This document shows positions 11,923 through 22,799 of a DNA stretch of 64,000 nucleotides, in pieces. Below the pieces are notes generated by a model. That model had not been told where the DNA came from. It searched no databases and saw only the letters and a program-made list of their open reading frames with translations. Both the position numbers and the translations under genes were made by a program. The stretch spans positions 33,248,545-33,312,544 of the forward strand of contig CM055816.1 of NCBI GenBank assembly GCA_029582265.1. Reading direction: 5' to 3'. This DNA is from Zoroaster sp. YZ-2022 (taxonomy: Eukaryota; Echinodermata; Asteroidea; Forcipulatida; Zoroasteridae). Numbering within the stretch: position 1 is the stretch's first letter; every line of letters begins with the position of its first letter.

Positions 11923-12198
11923 AGCGATAGGACGTGTATTTGAACCCGGAGATTCTAGTTTTTTGTTTATTTTGAACACCTAATGGTAACAGTTTTATAC
12001 TATTTGCTTACTTATTACTCATAGGTTACTATAGGTCCCTCATATTGTCGGGTTTTTCTTCAATTTCGTATTTTTAAGGTAATTTCTTTTCGTTTTCTGT
12101 ATAGTTTTAGGACCTTGGTTGGCCACCATGGCCCGCCGTACAACAAACAAAAAGGCTGGGTCAGGGGTGACTGCCCCGGCCCCAATGTACCCACTGAT

Positions 12199-12240
12199 CC
12201 CATTGTTCCTGTCGGGCTGCGTCCCGACAGGAACAGTGGG
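12199..12240. repeat. 18 bp hairpin with 6-base loop
   Basis: CCCATTGTTCCTGTCGGG (12199-12216) is followed by the loop CTGCGT and then by CCCGACAGGAACAGTGGG (12223-12240). All 18 positions pair, one of them as G-U in RNA. It lies 29 bases before the next hairpin of similar size. Confidence 0.85.
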
Positions 12241-12255
12241 TTACATTCAGCCGAT

Positions 12256-12305
12256 GCCAGTGTGTCCGTCAATGCATACATCGACGCCATGACGGATACA
12301 CTGGC
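12256..12305. repeat. 16 bp hairpin with 18-base loop
   Basis: GCCAGTGTGTCCGTCA (12256-12271) pairs with TGACGGATACACTGGC (12290-12305), 15 perfect pairs plus one G-U. GATGCC before and GGCATC after can extend the stem around a TTC bulge. Together with the preceding hairpin it makes a 107-base double stem-loop unit. A short frame with a strong start context (CCACCATGG at 12123) crosses both hairpins and stops after 54 codons; I do not call it a gene. Confidence 0.75.
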
Positions 12306-12464
12306 TTCGGCATCATCCACTCGGCATCACGAATCTCCCATGGCCGGGTTGCAGTTCACTTCGACTCGAGGCAGGTAGCCCTTAACGCTGTACAAACTGG
12401 TTTTTCATACAAGGGCTCCACCTTGAGTTGACACCCCTGGTCCAGCCTACCGTACGCCTAACAC

Positions 12465-12964
12465 NNNNNNNNNNNNNNNNNNNNNNNNNNNNNNNNNNNN
12501 NNNNNNNNNNNNNNNNNNNNNNNNNNNNNNNNNNNNNNNNNNNNNNNNNNNNNNNNNNNNNNNNNNNNNNNNNNNNNNNNNNNNNNNNNNNNNNNNNNNN
12601 NNNNNNNNNNNNNNNNNNNNNNNNNNNNNNNNNNNNNNNNNNNNNNNNNNNNNNNNNNNNNNNNNNNNNNNNNNNNNNNNNNNNNNNNNNNNNNNNNNNN
12701 NNNNNNNNNNNNNNNNNNNNNNNNNNNNNNNNNNNNNNNNNNNNNNNNNNNNNNNNNNNNNNNNNNNNNNNNNNNNNNNNNNNNNNNNNNNNNNNNNNNN
12801 NNNNNNNNNNNNNNNNNNNNNNNNNNNNNNNNNNNNNNNNNNNNNNNNNNNNNNNNNNNNNNNNNNNNNNNNNNNNNNNNNNNNNNNNNNNNNNNNNNNN
12901 NNNNNNNNNNNNNNNNNNNNNNNNNNNNNNNNNNNNNNNNNNNNNNNNNNNNNNNNNNNNNNNN
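12465..12964. other. Assembly gap (500 N)
   Basis: Exactly 500 N. The minus-strand family-B coding sequence runs into it from the right, so the gene's C-terminus lies in or beyond the gap. Confidence 0.99.
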
Positions 12965-13360
12965 GCCCTTGCGGGTTTGTTGGTAGGGATATGGATGGGG
13001 AATTAGCTTGGTATAACGGATAGGGAAGACATAGGCCATTTTCAGATGCCATCCATGGCCAATTGTTGATGGGTGACTTATTAGCTGGTAATGCTGTTGC
13101 ACATATGCGAGATAGTTTGCACGCTCCAAGTGTGGACGGAGACTGTCCAAGTCAGGCACAAGTCGGATAGTGCTCTTTTTCTGCGCTCCACTTGGCAGCT
13201 CTGACTTCTCCCAGGGTCTTGCTTTTTAAATCACAATAGACGTATCTAATGACAAATTGCTCCAAATTACTGATGATCTCTTGTGTCACTGGGAGCTGTA
13301 TATCACATACTGCTAGCAGATCTTGTACCTTTTTGGACTTTTCCACGCGATCTGTGATGC
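12965..13360 (-). pseudogene. C-terminal part of family-B gene, separated from its N-terminal part by a 7 kb insertion
   Basis: On the minus strand this reads CITDRVEKSKKVQDLL, then QLPVTQEIISNLEQFVIRYVY, LGEVRAAKW, and, after a one-base frame change near 13155, VPDLDSLRPHLERANYLAYV and HPSTIGHGWHL. The motif order matches the C-terminal region of a multicopy family of uncharacterised invertebrate proteins that I know only by its recurring motifs (LTGCD, ARAxKW, LRPHLxRANY, IGHGW). The other half of the same frame lies at 20406-22737. Family function is unknown to me; its copy number suggests a mobile or element-captured gene. The sequence runs into the assembly gap. Confidence 0.6.
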
Positions 13361-13365
13361 ATATG
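13361..13365. repeat. Putative target-site duplication ATATG, left
   Basis: ATATG here and at 20401-20405 flank the 7 kb insertion. Removing one copy together with the insertion joins the two halves of the family-B gene in one reading frame. Confidence 0.55.
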
Positions 13366-13865
13366 GAATCGTTTGTCTCATTTATTGCTTTAATAAGTCG
13401 ATAGACGGCGCTGTTCATGGATAAGCGCTCACTATGGAAACACAGATTGAGCCAATCACGAATGAGCCCTACCTACACCGCGCGTCCCATGTATGTGTAC
13501 GTGTGCATGCATTGCCAGCGTACGACCAAATATGGTAATGACCTTCCCGCTGCTCAGCCCGTTTTAGTGTGAATAATGAAACTGTGAACTCGTTTTCAAC
13601 GATACATGTACTAATACTCACGTAGGCACTTCAGGTGAAAATTATCTCTTTGAAAAGGGCATTGGAAATGTTATCAGTGAGAAAGAGCACAATCACAGAA
13701 ACCCAAAACTATTAAAATTTTTGCAATCGCAGCTTGCGTTGCGAGGATATCGTAATTTTTGTATCGCTGTATTGAGTAGTTTTGGGGAACGGAGGTCAAA
13801 GGTCAATTCTTTTATTTTCTTTATATTGCCATGGCACCACAAATAGCACAATGTTATACAGAGTT

Positions 13866-14535
13866 TAGCTTATAACTCAAGAAATATTTATTGCATACCT
13901 TTCAAACTTTCAGCAAGTAACAGAAACATAGATATCTTCATGATGGGCAATTTTCAACTTTCTAAAACATAGAGTACTACCTAATTTGCATATTAATTAC
14001 AAAAATGGCAAAATTTACACATTTCTATACATATATGCTACGGTTTTGCCTGTAATTCAAACAGTAACAGTAAGATGAATCTGAATTTTGGGGCTGATAT
14101 AAAGTAGGTCAACTGCAACAATGAACATAATATTAGTAGTCCATTAAGTTACTAACTGCATAATTTGCATATTAATTACCCCAAAACGGCAGAATTTCTA
14201 CATTTCTATACATGATGTATTACAATTTTTCCTTTAAAAAAGTATGAATTAGATGGACCTGAAGTTTTGCATAAATAGAATGGACGTAGCATAGTTCCAA
14301 TGAGCACAATTCCAGTCATGATTTAACTTATATTCTGCCCTAATTTGCATATTAATTGGTCTCAAAATCAAAATATACTCTTTTGTAAAGCATGTTTTTG
14401 GATCTCGTTCAAAATGTACCAGTTCTATCAACATGAAATTTAGCACAAATACAAAGTATGTTTTATCATCCAAAATCACAGCAATTTAAGTTGTATACGT
14501 CATCAGATATTATCTAATTTGCATATTAATTAGAC
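13866..14535. repeat. Diverged tandem array, period about 178 bp, with conserved octamer/homeodomain word
   Basis: TAATTTGCATATTAATT recurs unchanged over 17 bases at 13982, 14161, 14341 and 14515 (spacings 179, 180 and 174). The sequence between copies has diverged strongly, although TTTCTACATTTCTATACAT and CAACATGAAATTT-like pieces still align. The word contains ATTTGCAT (complement of the POU octamer ATGCAAAT) beside TAATT. It lies in the 3' subterminal region of the 7 kb element, where repeats could serve as transposase-binding sites. Confidence 0.8.
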
Positions 14536-14807
14536 CCAAGTTTTATTTATTTAGGCAAAATTGCAAGAATGTTAAAAAAAAAATAAAAAATTAATTGAAA
14601 ACAAAGTGAAACAGAAGATGTTCGAGAAATTATATCTGTGAACGACAAAAGCAAGCTGTAAAGTATCTCCTCAATTCAACTAAAGATTTGTACAAACTAT
14701 TGAGTCCCAACATGGCAGATGTTACACTTTGCAGGCATACTGAAGAATGCATGCTTGACTTAAAAAGTGACTAATCACTGCAAATTGGTTATTACATGCC
14801 CAAATTT

Positions 14808-17800
14808 CTATATTTTACCCACGATTATGAAATCGTTTCTTTGTAAATCTACAAGAAGAGGAAATGTCTCTACACTTGGCTCATCCTCACCTAACTGATT
14901 CTCTTCATAATGAATAGTAAACATAGTTTTAGAAATAACATCTTTTAGATCATCACTAATGAAAGGTTTTACACTGATAACCATACCATGGAACCATCTA
15001 TCCACACCACCAGGATCTTTACACTTATGCTGCACCCGCTTGTTAACTAATAGCTGGGGATCTTTAGCCAGACGGTCTATGTACAACTGTGACTGCTTCA
15101 CAGCTCGCCTTTGTCGTTCACAGTATATTTTCTCAAACATCTTCTGTTTGACTTCTTCATATCTCTTTTGTTGTTCAACCGGTTCTGTATATGTAACCGG
15201 TCTTGGAGGAGATGGAGGAGAATCCGATGATTTTGGAGCAGTGTAGTCTTTTGGAAAGTTGTTGGCATTTACGATTTGAAGGAGGTTGTCACGCATCTCA
15301 AATTTTGAGAATTTCTTTGATTGTCCATCTTTTGTCATTGACAGTTGAAAGAACTCTTTTTTCGGTGTTTTTGATTTCAAAATTTTCTGATGAAATGACA
15401 ACTGTGTGTACAAAGCTCGCTTTACTTCTTCGTCTGATTTTGACAGGTCGTATTCCGCAAACTTCTCATTCACTAAAGAAGGTGTGTGCCAAACCCCCCC
15501 TTGTGCCGATATCTCATTAGTCAGTTTCAAGCGACTAGCAACTTGTTTGGCCTCTTTTGCTGCTTTGTCTCTCTGCTTGTGTTGCAGATGTTCCCAACGC
15601 TGTTTCTTTATGTCTAGCATTTTCTGTTTGTAATGCCTTAAGATTTCAGGCGCATGGGCTCTCGCCTGCTCCATGTATGTAGCCTTCGTCTCTGAATCTA
15701 AATTGTCCAGCCACTGCAGAGTTCCATTATTAGCCCACATGATTAGAGTTTCAAGTGTTATAACTCTTGCTGATGGTTTCTCCCGGACAAGGAAGTCCAA
15801 CCAGGCGAAGTCCCTCTCTCCAATCACATTGGTGGTAGGGACATTGGCATACGCTGCCTCTACCTCATTAGATGGGTCCCAGTATCTGCCTCCAGGAAGC
15901 TGGTCTTTACATTGTCGTTCAAGGATGATAAGCAGACCACAACAAAGCAACTCAAGTGCCTGCTGGCACATGCCATACAGTTCTGAATCAGTGCACTCCT
16001 CAAATAGACGGTCATATATACCATCTTTGACAATGGGTGCTCCCTCGAGTGCCACTTCTCCCATCATCAAACCAGATGCATCCAGCTTCCACCTTATCAG
16101 ATTTTGTTGCAGTTCATGGAGTGGCTTGTTGAGCGACAGCACGTTTTTGGCACATTTAGTTGTATGCCATAATGGCGCTGTAATTGATTTGTGAATGATA
16201 CCTAGAGCTCGGAGCTCGGCACGATGTATTTTCTCTTGCGCATCCTCACTCACTGCTTGTAGGAGACTATTGGGATCAGGTAAATGGCTGACAAAGTCAA
16301 CAATGTGGTCCAGATGAAAATATGCAGAAGCAGCCCCTTCAAACAAAATGTTGGCACGATTGCCGACGTACTGTACAAGATGGTTTTTTGAATTGTATTG
16401 ATTCTCCAAGTAACTTGAAAAAGCTTCCTCGACACCCGACTTGTCACAACCACGATGGTGAAATGCCTTGCTTGCTGTGCGGATAAGCCGTGTTACACCA
16501 GCCTCTGCTGTTAACAAAGTATGTACATTTTTACCACTAGTGGAAATGTCCTCTAAGGACTTCAGAACTTTGTTGGACTCCTCGGCAAAGTTAATGAGTG
16601 GGTGCATCTTGCAGTAAAACTGACCAAAGTTACCCATGCATTCTTGCACATTGGATGGAAGACTATCCCAGTTGTTCACCACTTTTGGGAGAAGTTCCTC
16701 TCGAATACTCTGCAGTTTATCTCCAAACTGAGGCATTGTCGGTCCCTGGTCTGTCATTGCACTTTTAACAGTACTTAGTAAGTGATCGGTTATGTCATCT
16801 ATGCTCCCTTCCTCGACACTCGCAACAGCTACAGCTAACTCCTTCATTCGTTCTCTATAGGCATTGACAATAGCATCTGTATCGCCAGCAGCTAGCTGTT
16901 GAAGGCTCAGTGTGCGAGATGTCCCATCCGGAAGTGTGACCTGAAAGTTTTGATATTTCTTATGGTATTTAGTTGTCCCGTCCCCATGAATGCAATTCCC
17001 CAAAGCTGCTTCCGGTTCGTTGTTTCTCATTGCTAAGCCGACTTCAATATCTGCTAGATGCCTAGCCTCAAGACGAATTTCTGAGATAAGTCCTACACTT
17101 GGCAGCCTTTCGACCATCTTTTTCGCCAGTTTCTTAAGAACAATACGGATGACATCACTGATTTTACTGGTTGCCACATTCATGGAAAGAAGCGCCATTA
17201 CTGTTTTCCTCACTTCATCTGTATACTTTCCCTCCTCGAACGTGGTTACCTCTGCATCCTCCATAAGTGATATGACTTCTTGCAGTTCTTTATTTCTCTG
17301 TCTGAGCATATCTACTCTGTTCCTCATAGCTGCCATGTCATGTTCCGTATACATTTCCTGCCCATCTTGCATATCGTCTCTCTTTTATTTCCAGTTCATC
17401 TTGTGTACTTTGGTCTTTTGTATTGTCTTGGCTGCTAGTCTTTCTTTCAGAATATTTGTTTCTTTTTCACACTGATATAACTTTGCACAGCTGTCTTTTA
17501 GCTCCTCCTTCAAGTTGTTTAACATCTCATCCAGTTCCTCATTTTGCTTCACAAGGCCGTCATTTTTCTCTTTCTCTGACAAGTACTTCTTCTCTCGATT
17601 CTTTATTCGTTTGTTGACATTTCTTGTACTGACGCCACCAAGCTTACTTTTAGCTTTTGAGTACTTTTCCTCCAACGCTGTGACATGTTTCTGTTGCGCT
17701 TCATACCTTTTCTTGTAATCATCTGGATCATCTTTCACTGGATTAAAGTTGAGATTCATCTCATTGAGCTGGCTCATAGCATGGTCATATTGAGTCGTGA

Positions 17801-18397
17801 TATCTTTTAGTTTTGCTTTTAAGCCATCTGCCTCTTCCTGTAAGTTGGCCATGTCTGCTAGCACTGCTTTCTTTGCCTGCTTCTCTTTGTGGAGTTGCTC
17901 TTCTATACCCTCATTTTGTACAATCTTCTCGGTCATTTCTGCCATAGAACCCTCTGCAGCAGATAACTTTCGATTCGATCTGCGATGTGCATCCTTCTCC
18001 GATTGCAACTCCAACTTCAGTTTCTTCTTTCTAGGTGTATCGGGTACTTTATTGACAACCGTTTTTCTTATCAATTTGAACTCAACCTCTTTCAATTCTG
18101 TCAAAGCCCTGTCTTTCACTTCTCGCTTTAGATTTCTTACCACCTTCAATCGTTTCTGCCACAATCTCTTCACAGCCACATTCAGGCCCTTCTCATTAAA
18201 ACTCTCCTGTGGGTTTAATTTCGACAAAACATGAACTACAGAAATAGCATTGTATCCTAGTGTTATTGTCAAATATTCATAGAGTTCTAACACAAGTCCA
18301 TTTTTAATTGAAGAAACACTTCGAAACACTCCTTCACTGATTGAGCTTAAGAAATGGTCTTGGGTCAAACCAACAGCCGAAGAGTAGGGTCCAATTC
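14808..18397 (-). CDS. Coiled-coil plus transposase-like protein, main exon, one in-frame stop
   Basis: The exon starts after a good acceptor (TTTTCATACAG, 18408-18398) and stays open to 14808 except for one UAA at 17385-17387. The two parts lie in the same frame, four codons apart from stop to next Met. The N-terminal 300 codons are basic and then a long heptad-rich coiled coil. After the stop come an alpha-helical region, HGDGTTKYHKK (residues 129-139 of the second part), MTDQGPT (206-212), GGRYW (494-498) and TTNVIGERDF (513-522). These resemble acidic-residue boxes and the dimerisation region of hAT-like RNase H-fold transposases; that is inference. The last 80 residues (774-854: RVQHKCKDPGG, DRWFHGMVISV, HYEENQ) look like a Tudor/chromo-barrel fold. 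Related uncharacterised proteins are multicopy in invertebrates. The gene is the only long gene of the 7 kb element and is probably its transposase gene. Apart from the stop it is intact over 1190 codons. Confidence 0.7.
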
Positions 18398-18627
18398 CTG
18401 TATGAAAATATATAAACAAGAACAAAGAGCACTTTTTAGTAATGGTTATGAAACGAATCAATGGCAGCATTCTGTGCTTACATGTAGATGAGGCAAGCAC
18501 CTTGGTATAGTCAAAATACAGTACTAAAAGTAATTACAAAAATGTATACATTTTGTAAAATTGAAGAGAATTCTCATCCCTGAATCGAAGTCTACAAAAA
18601 AAGAGAAATTATCTCAATATAACATAC

Positions 18628-18813
18628 CTTTTGAGGTCTCAATTGGGCCAGAGGTGATAGCCGACTGATGCTTGGAAATGCTGGGTGGAGTAGGACTCGG
18701 ACGTTCTTCCGTTTTATCATCCGCAGGGTAAGGGGTGGTGCTGGGTGTGGGTAGTTGAGTAGACATGATAGAGCCCTGTCTTGTCCAAGAGGTGATCAAG
18801 GAAGGTGTATCAT
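18628..18813 (-). CDS. Upstream exon of the 7 kb element's gene
   Basis: A 186-base exon with acceptor CTCTATTTTTAG and donor AAG|GTATGT. Both borders are phase 1, which matches the phase-1 acceptor of the next exon at 18397. The translation (DDTPSLITSWTRQGS ... PTPSTTPYPADD ... RPSPTPPSISKHQ) is rich in Pro, Ser and Thr, typical of a disordered linker before a structured domain. The 230-base intron between them has canonical GT-AG ends. Confidence 0.6.
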
Positions 18814-19405
18814 CTAAAAATAGAGAAAGGTCAAGAAGGTAAGGCGTAACCAATTATACAAAAATGTGCTGACCCATCAGGTTTTTTTAATATCTAAAAA
18901 GATAATCCTTTGACCGACCATTTTCTTTGTTTTCCAATTTCACTCAGGTAGTGCCTACCGTACATTATTTTTTAAATAATTTATTTTGGGTACTTGGAGA
19001 CAGGGGTGTGACTGTTACATGTAAACCCCATGACATGTGATCCAATATGTTTGTTATTACTCACAGTCACACTCACATAGAAAACAAAACGAAACGACTG
19101 ATTTGGAACTAGTAAACAATTTAAAAAAAAACATTGCAATGCATTTCTGTAGGTCATTATTTCAATTTCAAATGTAATACCAACGTTCATGTTCACAATG
19201 CCATTGAAATAACCTCAAAATACGTTAAAATCAACCCAGAAGTGTAGAAAGGTCGAGTTGCCCGTCGCGTGACTGGCAAGTCAAACAAGACAAAATGGAA
19301 CCGAATTTTACTCGGAATTTTCTTTTGCAATTCCGGTCGTTATTTCTGGACGAATAACCCAGGAAAAAACCTAAAATTCCTTGATATATGGTGAATTATA
19401 CATAC

Positions 19406-19437
19406 CTTGGAAACAGACGAACAGGATTATCCTTCAT
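19406..19437 (-). other. Possible first coding exon of the same gene
   Basis: ATG with ten codons (MKDNPVRLFP) followed by a strong donor (CCAAG|GTATGT). Just upstream on the minus strand, 19450-19600 contains an inverted CCAAT box, a CACGTG E-box at 19554 and GC-richer sequence, as for a promoter. The exon ends in phase 2 while the exon at 18813 needs phase 1. Either an undetected exon lies between them or this start is wrong. Confidence 0.3.
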
Positions 19438-20400
19438 AGCGAAGAAAACTCGCAAAATATTAATCAATCCATAGCTCTGGATGCGCCGTGCCGATTTCGA
19501 AGCAACAAACACCCACGCCGAGCTTCTCTTCTGAGCATTCCGAAAAGCCGGTCACGTGAACGATTTGACCAATCACAACGCCCGGTTTACTCTCTCAGCC
19601 TATTAACATAAATCCGAGTATGTACGAAGTGCTCCGAAAAGTGGTGCGTCTCTCCGAGGGTGAAAATTTGTGCGTGGGTCAATGGGCCATGCAGATGCGA
19701 CCAGCGAATCCAACGATTTCAGAAATGACGTGGCAATGTTTCTCACGCGATATCTCAAAAAGTATACCATATTTTTTAATGCCATTTGGGGACAATAGAG
19801 GGAAACTATTCAGCAATAACATATCCAAAGGATTACTAAATCGGAACAAGCATCGTTTTGATCTGGTCTATTTTATTTTGTACAGTTAGTTTTTCCGAGT
19901 GACACTCACGCAAACTCTTTGTGTGAAGGATTTCGTTCACCTGTTACGTAACACCAAACTGAAGTACTACTAAAGGGGAATTTCCATGATGACCTTTTAT
20001 TTAAGTTTACTATGAATATTCATGACTTTAACTTGCTTTTACCGCGTGATGATACTGTCGCACAGTGACTCGAAATTTCAATGGCGCGTTACGGGAATGC
20101 GACGTGTATGAAAGTGTCATTGCTCAACGCACGTTTTGGTCTGCCAGCTCGATGTTTGACTTTAGGGATATTGATGTTTGATAAGTACTAACACAAAATT
20201 CTCACAAATGGTAACAATTTTCAGATATATGTATCTTTAATAATCAGAGATTATGGTTCCGAGTGTACAACTTGTAAATGATATTCCTACGTTGCACACA
20301 ATCACTTTTAAAATAGGGAACAACGTAGTTCTCTATGAGTTTGTGCATGGTTGTCTCTGCTTCACCGTTGGCGGCGCCATAAATGAGACGTTTCAACTCA

Positions 20401-20405
20401 ATATG
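20401..20405. repeat. Putative target-site duplication ATATG, right
   Basis: Second copy of the ATATG at 13361-13365, immediately outside the right inverted repeat of the 7 kb element. Confidence 0.55.
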
Positions 20406-22737
20406 AGCTTCTTACTTGCTCCATAGAACCCAGAGTTATGTCACACCCAGTAAGAACATGTAGTGGTATGATGGAAGTAGCCATTGCCTCAACGCACAAA
20501 CACCGGGCACTGATTAGCTGATGTTTGCGTTTCACACACATGAGCCCTGATGTCCTCTGAGCAGCATATGCCACTTGTACATAGTTGTCAGTGCCCTCCA
20601 TATCAAGAATGACTGCTGCTGCTGCCTCCTTACTATATATGGTGAATATGGCCGTGTCTGCCTCTGCATGGGCGCAGTTATTAAAGCTCTGGCATAAGAA
20701 TGCCTGTAGTGAGATTCTTTGCAGTGCTGCCCACTACACAGTAGATGATCTCAATACTAGTTGTCTCTGCTGTTCTCTGAAATGCCTGTTGAAGGAAGGC
20801 TTGAAGGCGGATCTTGTTCTCAGGTTTGCCCAGGAGAGCATGGAAGTCTTTACAAGAAGGAAATTTATCTTATGACTTCATGAAAACATTGCTGATTGGC
20901 AGTTTCTTTTGGCGCAATCTGCGCTCGCTGTCTTTGATTGAGAAGTTCTGATCATATAATCATTGACGCAAATGATCCGCTCAGCATGCTTGTGTCTTGC
21001 TAGAACAGAGTGTGCCCGCTTCTCTGCATAATCTCCCCCAAGTAAACTTAGTACCGTCTCCCTTCTCCCTGTCTTCAGTGGTAGGAGTGGTCAAGCGCCA
21101 GATGAGGCCCATATCAATAATAGATGTGTATACATCAGGCTCTGGAAAGACAGTCTTAGTAAGTTCTTGGAACACCTCTCATTCAAAGAACTCATTCACT
21201 TTGCTTTTGCCATCCTCTTTTGCCGATAACAAGTCAGCAGCAAGAACGTCCGAGGCCGGGATTCCTGACTGTAGGGATCGAAGTGTCTGGTTCGTATGGT
21301 CAAACGGATCGCAATTGAATTCAGTGAGACACGAGCTCAAATCCTGTACAGCTTGTTCATCCTGCTTCATTTTACTGGTTGAGCATTCAGCATGCTTCCC
21401 TTGACCTTGTTTCTTGTGTTAAGAATGGCGATGGACACTTGCTCTCACACGATTGATGTTATTCACTTTCCGAGTGTGTGAAAGAAGTTGCTTTTCATTG
21501 TTGAGAATTGCCAGCCAACCAGACTTCAGCTTAGAGCCCTTATTCATTGCTGATTCGATCCAAATGTCAAGGGCGACACATGAATATGGTTTTCCAGTCA
21601 TTGACTGTGCAAACATACTGCTTTCCATGAATGCAGCCTGGTCTTCAGGAAGGGTATCAAGCACTGCGGTGAAATCTGGAAGATGCCGACCATACTTGTC
21701 ATTGTCATAGATTCGCATCCACGGAAGCATGAGGTTGAGTGAAGACTTGAACTCTGTCCAGTTGCTTGTTCTGATTGCATGGATATTTTGAGTCAGAACC
21801 TCCACCATTTCCATGAAGGACATCCAGTATTCTGCTTGTGGGGAACCCTCAAAGTCCCTGAAGAGAGTGTCAACTAGGTTCAGATCAGCATTGCACTTTA
21901 TCTCGTCATGTGTATCTGAAAGTTCTTGAGCATTGATCGAAAGTCGGAGCTTGGCCTTTACCTCTTCAGATAGCGGTGAACCTTCCAGTCTTTTGTCTGT
22001 GGCATGGTGGACCAAAGTCTCGTAAAATCGTCGCAGGCATCGAACCCCACGCTTAAAATGTTTTCCACGAAGGGCCTGATCAACAGAACCATCTGCGATT
22101 ACACCCGCTGCCACCAACACATCTGAGATGCCAGATCCCTTAAACCTCTCGTATATAGCGTAGATGAAAGGCATTTGGATGTGGAAAGGTCCCATGAAAG
22201 GTAAGATTTTCTTGAACAGTTTAGCATTCTCACTTTTCAACTCTAGGTAAAGCACGTAGACAGGACGGTCACCAACAATTATTGCAAAGGCATCTTCTTT
22301 TCTTCAATTGACTGTACAAGTTTACACATCACATCATAGAGAATCGTCTTACTGGGTGGGTTGGAGTAAGTCATATGATATATTACTCGACTCTTCTCGT
22401 CTGGTTTTGACATGTTGGCGTGAAACCCTGAAAACCCGGGCACAGTCTGTTCTTCTGGTTTTGGTCTCACTCAGTCATCTTGGGCCCTGGCCAATGCATG
22501 GATTACACCACGAGTTCTTTGCGCGGATGTATCAGGATTGCTCGGATCAGTTGGCTGCTTCCTTATAGGTGGTTCCCCACGCTTCACTGTCTTGTACGGG
22601 TTGACTTTCTGCATTTCACTTCCAAGCTCTTCGAGAGTTGTCGAGAAATTCGATGCTAATTTCGCACAAGGAACTTGTTGATCCCTATGATTCCTGGAAG
22701 GAGATTCTGGATCAAATAATTTTGGCTGCACAAACAT
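20406..22737 (-). pseudogene. N-terminal and central part of family-B gene, decayed
   Basis: Read on the minus strand from 22737: EMQKVNPYKTVKRGEPPIR, RTRGVIHALARAQ, VPGFSGFHANM, SNPPSKTILYDVM (22737-22279); then VGDRPVYVLYLEL, LPFMGPFHIQMPFIYAIYERFKG, LVAAGVIADGSVDQALRGKH (about 22290-21419); then EFNCDPFDHTNQTLRSLQSG, TTEDREKGDGTKFTWG (21370-20981); then EADTAIFTIYSK, DNYVQVAYAAQRT, LHVLTGCD (20700-20430). The order and motifs match one uncharacterised multicopy invertebrate family. Damage seen: a UGA after ARAQDD (22471), a one-base loss in a T run near 22290, a stop at 21419, and a frame change just after LTGCD. The next motif, in the other frame, ends in SKKLI exactly where the 7 kb insertion begins. 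No enzyme activity is known to me. Confidence 0.7.
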
Positions 22738-22799
22738 GACATCAGTGCGGTGTGACTGGCCAGTACCGGTAAGTGTGTCGCACTAGTCCATGGAAATAA

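Larger units (their letters stand above)
13366..20400. mobile_element. 7.0 kb DNA transposon inserted in family-B gene
   Basis: The left end reads GAATCGTTTGTCTCATTTAT and the right end, read inwards, TGAGTTGAAACGTCTCATTTAT. They share GTCTCATTTAT as the inverted-repeat core. Further in, a second similarity is seen (GGCGCTGTTCATGGATAAGC at 13407 against GGCGCCGCCAACGGTGAAGC), displaced by about 21 bases on the left. A 5 bp direct repeat ATATG flanks the element. The host gene is collinear on both sides and its frame is restored by excision. Inside are a 178 bp repeat array, a long minus-strand gene (14808-18813) and a possible promoter at 19450-19600. Superfamily is not assigned: the inverted repeats are weak and the transposase motifs are only suggestive. 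Confidence 0.6.

Noticed and set aside
11554..11943. Serine/leucine-rich 129-codon plus frame
   Set aside because: It is the antisense of the LINE fragment running into a CT microsatellite.
12428..13159. Long open frames spanning the first run of N
   Set aside because: They are open only because N codons are not stops. The real coding signal is the short minus-strand C-terminal part right of the gap.
14959..18234. Plus-strand frames of 95-173 codons opposite the long minus gene
   Set aside because: They are shadows of the minus-strand coding sequence and show no domain or splice support.
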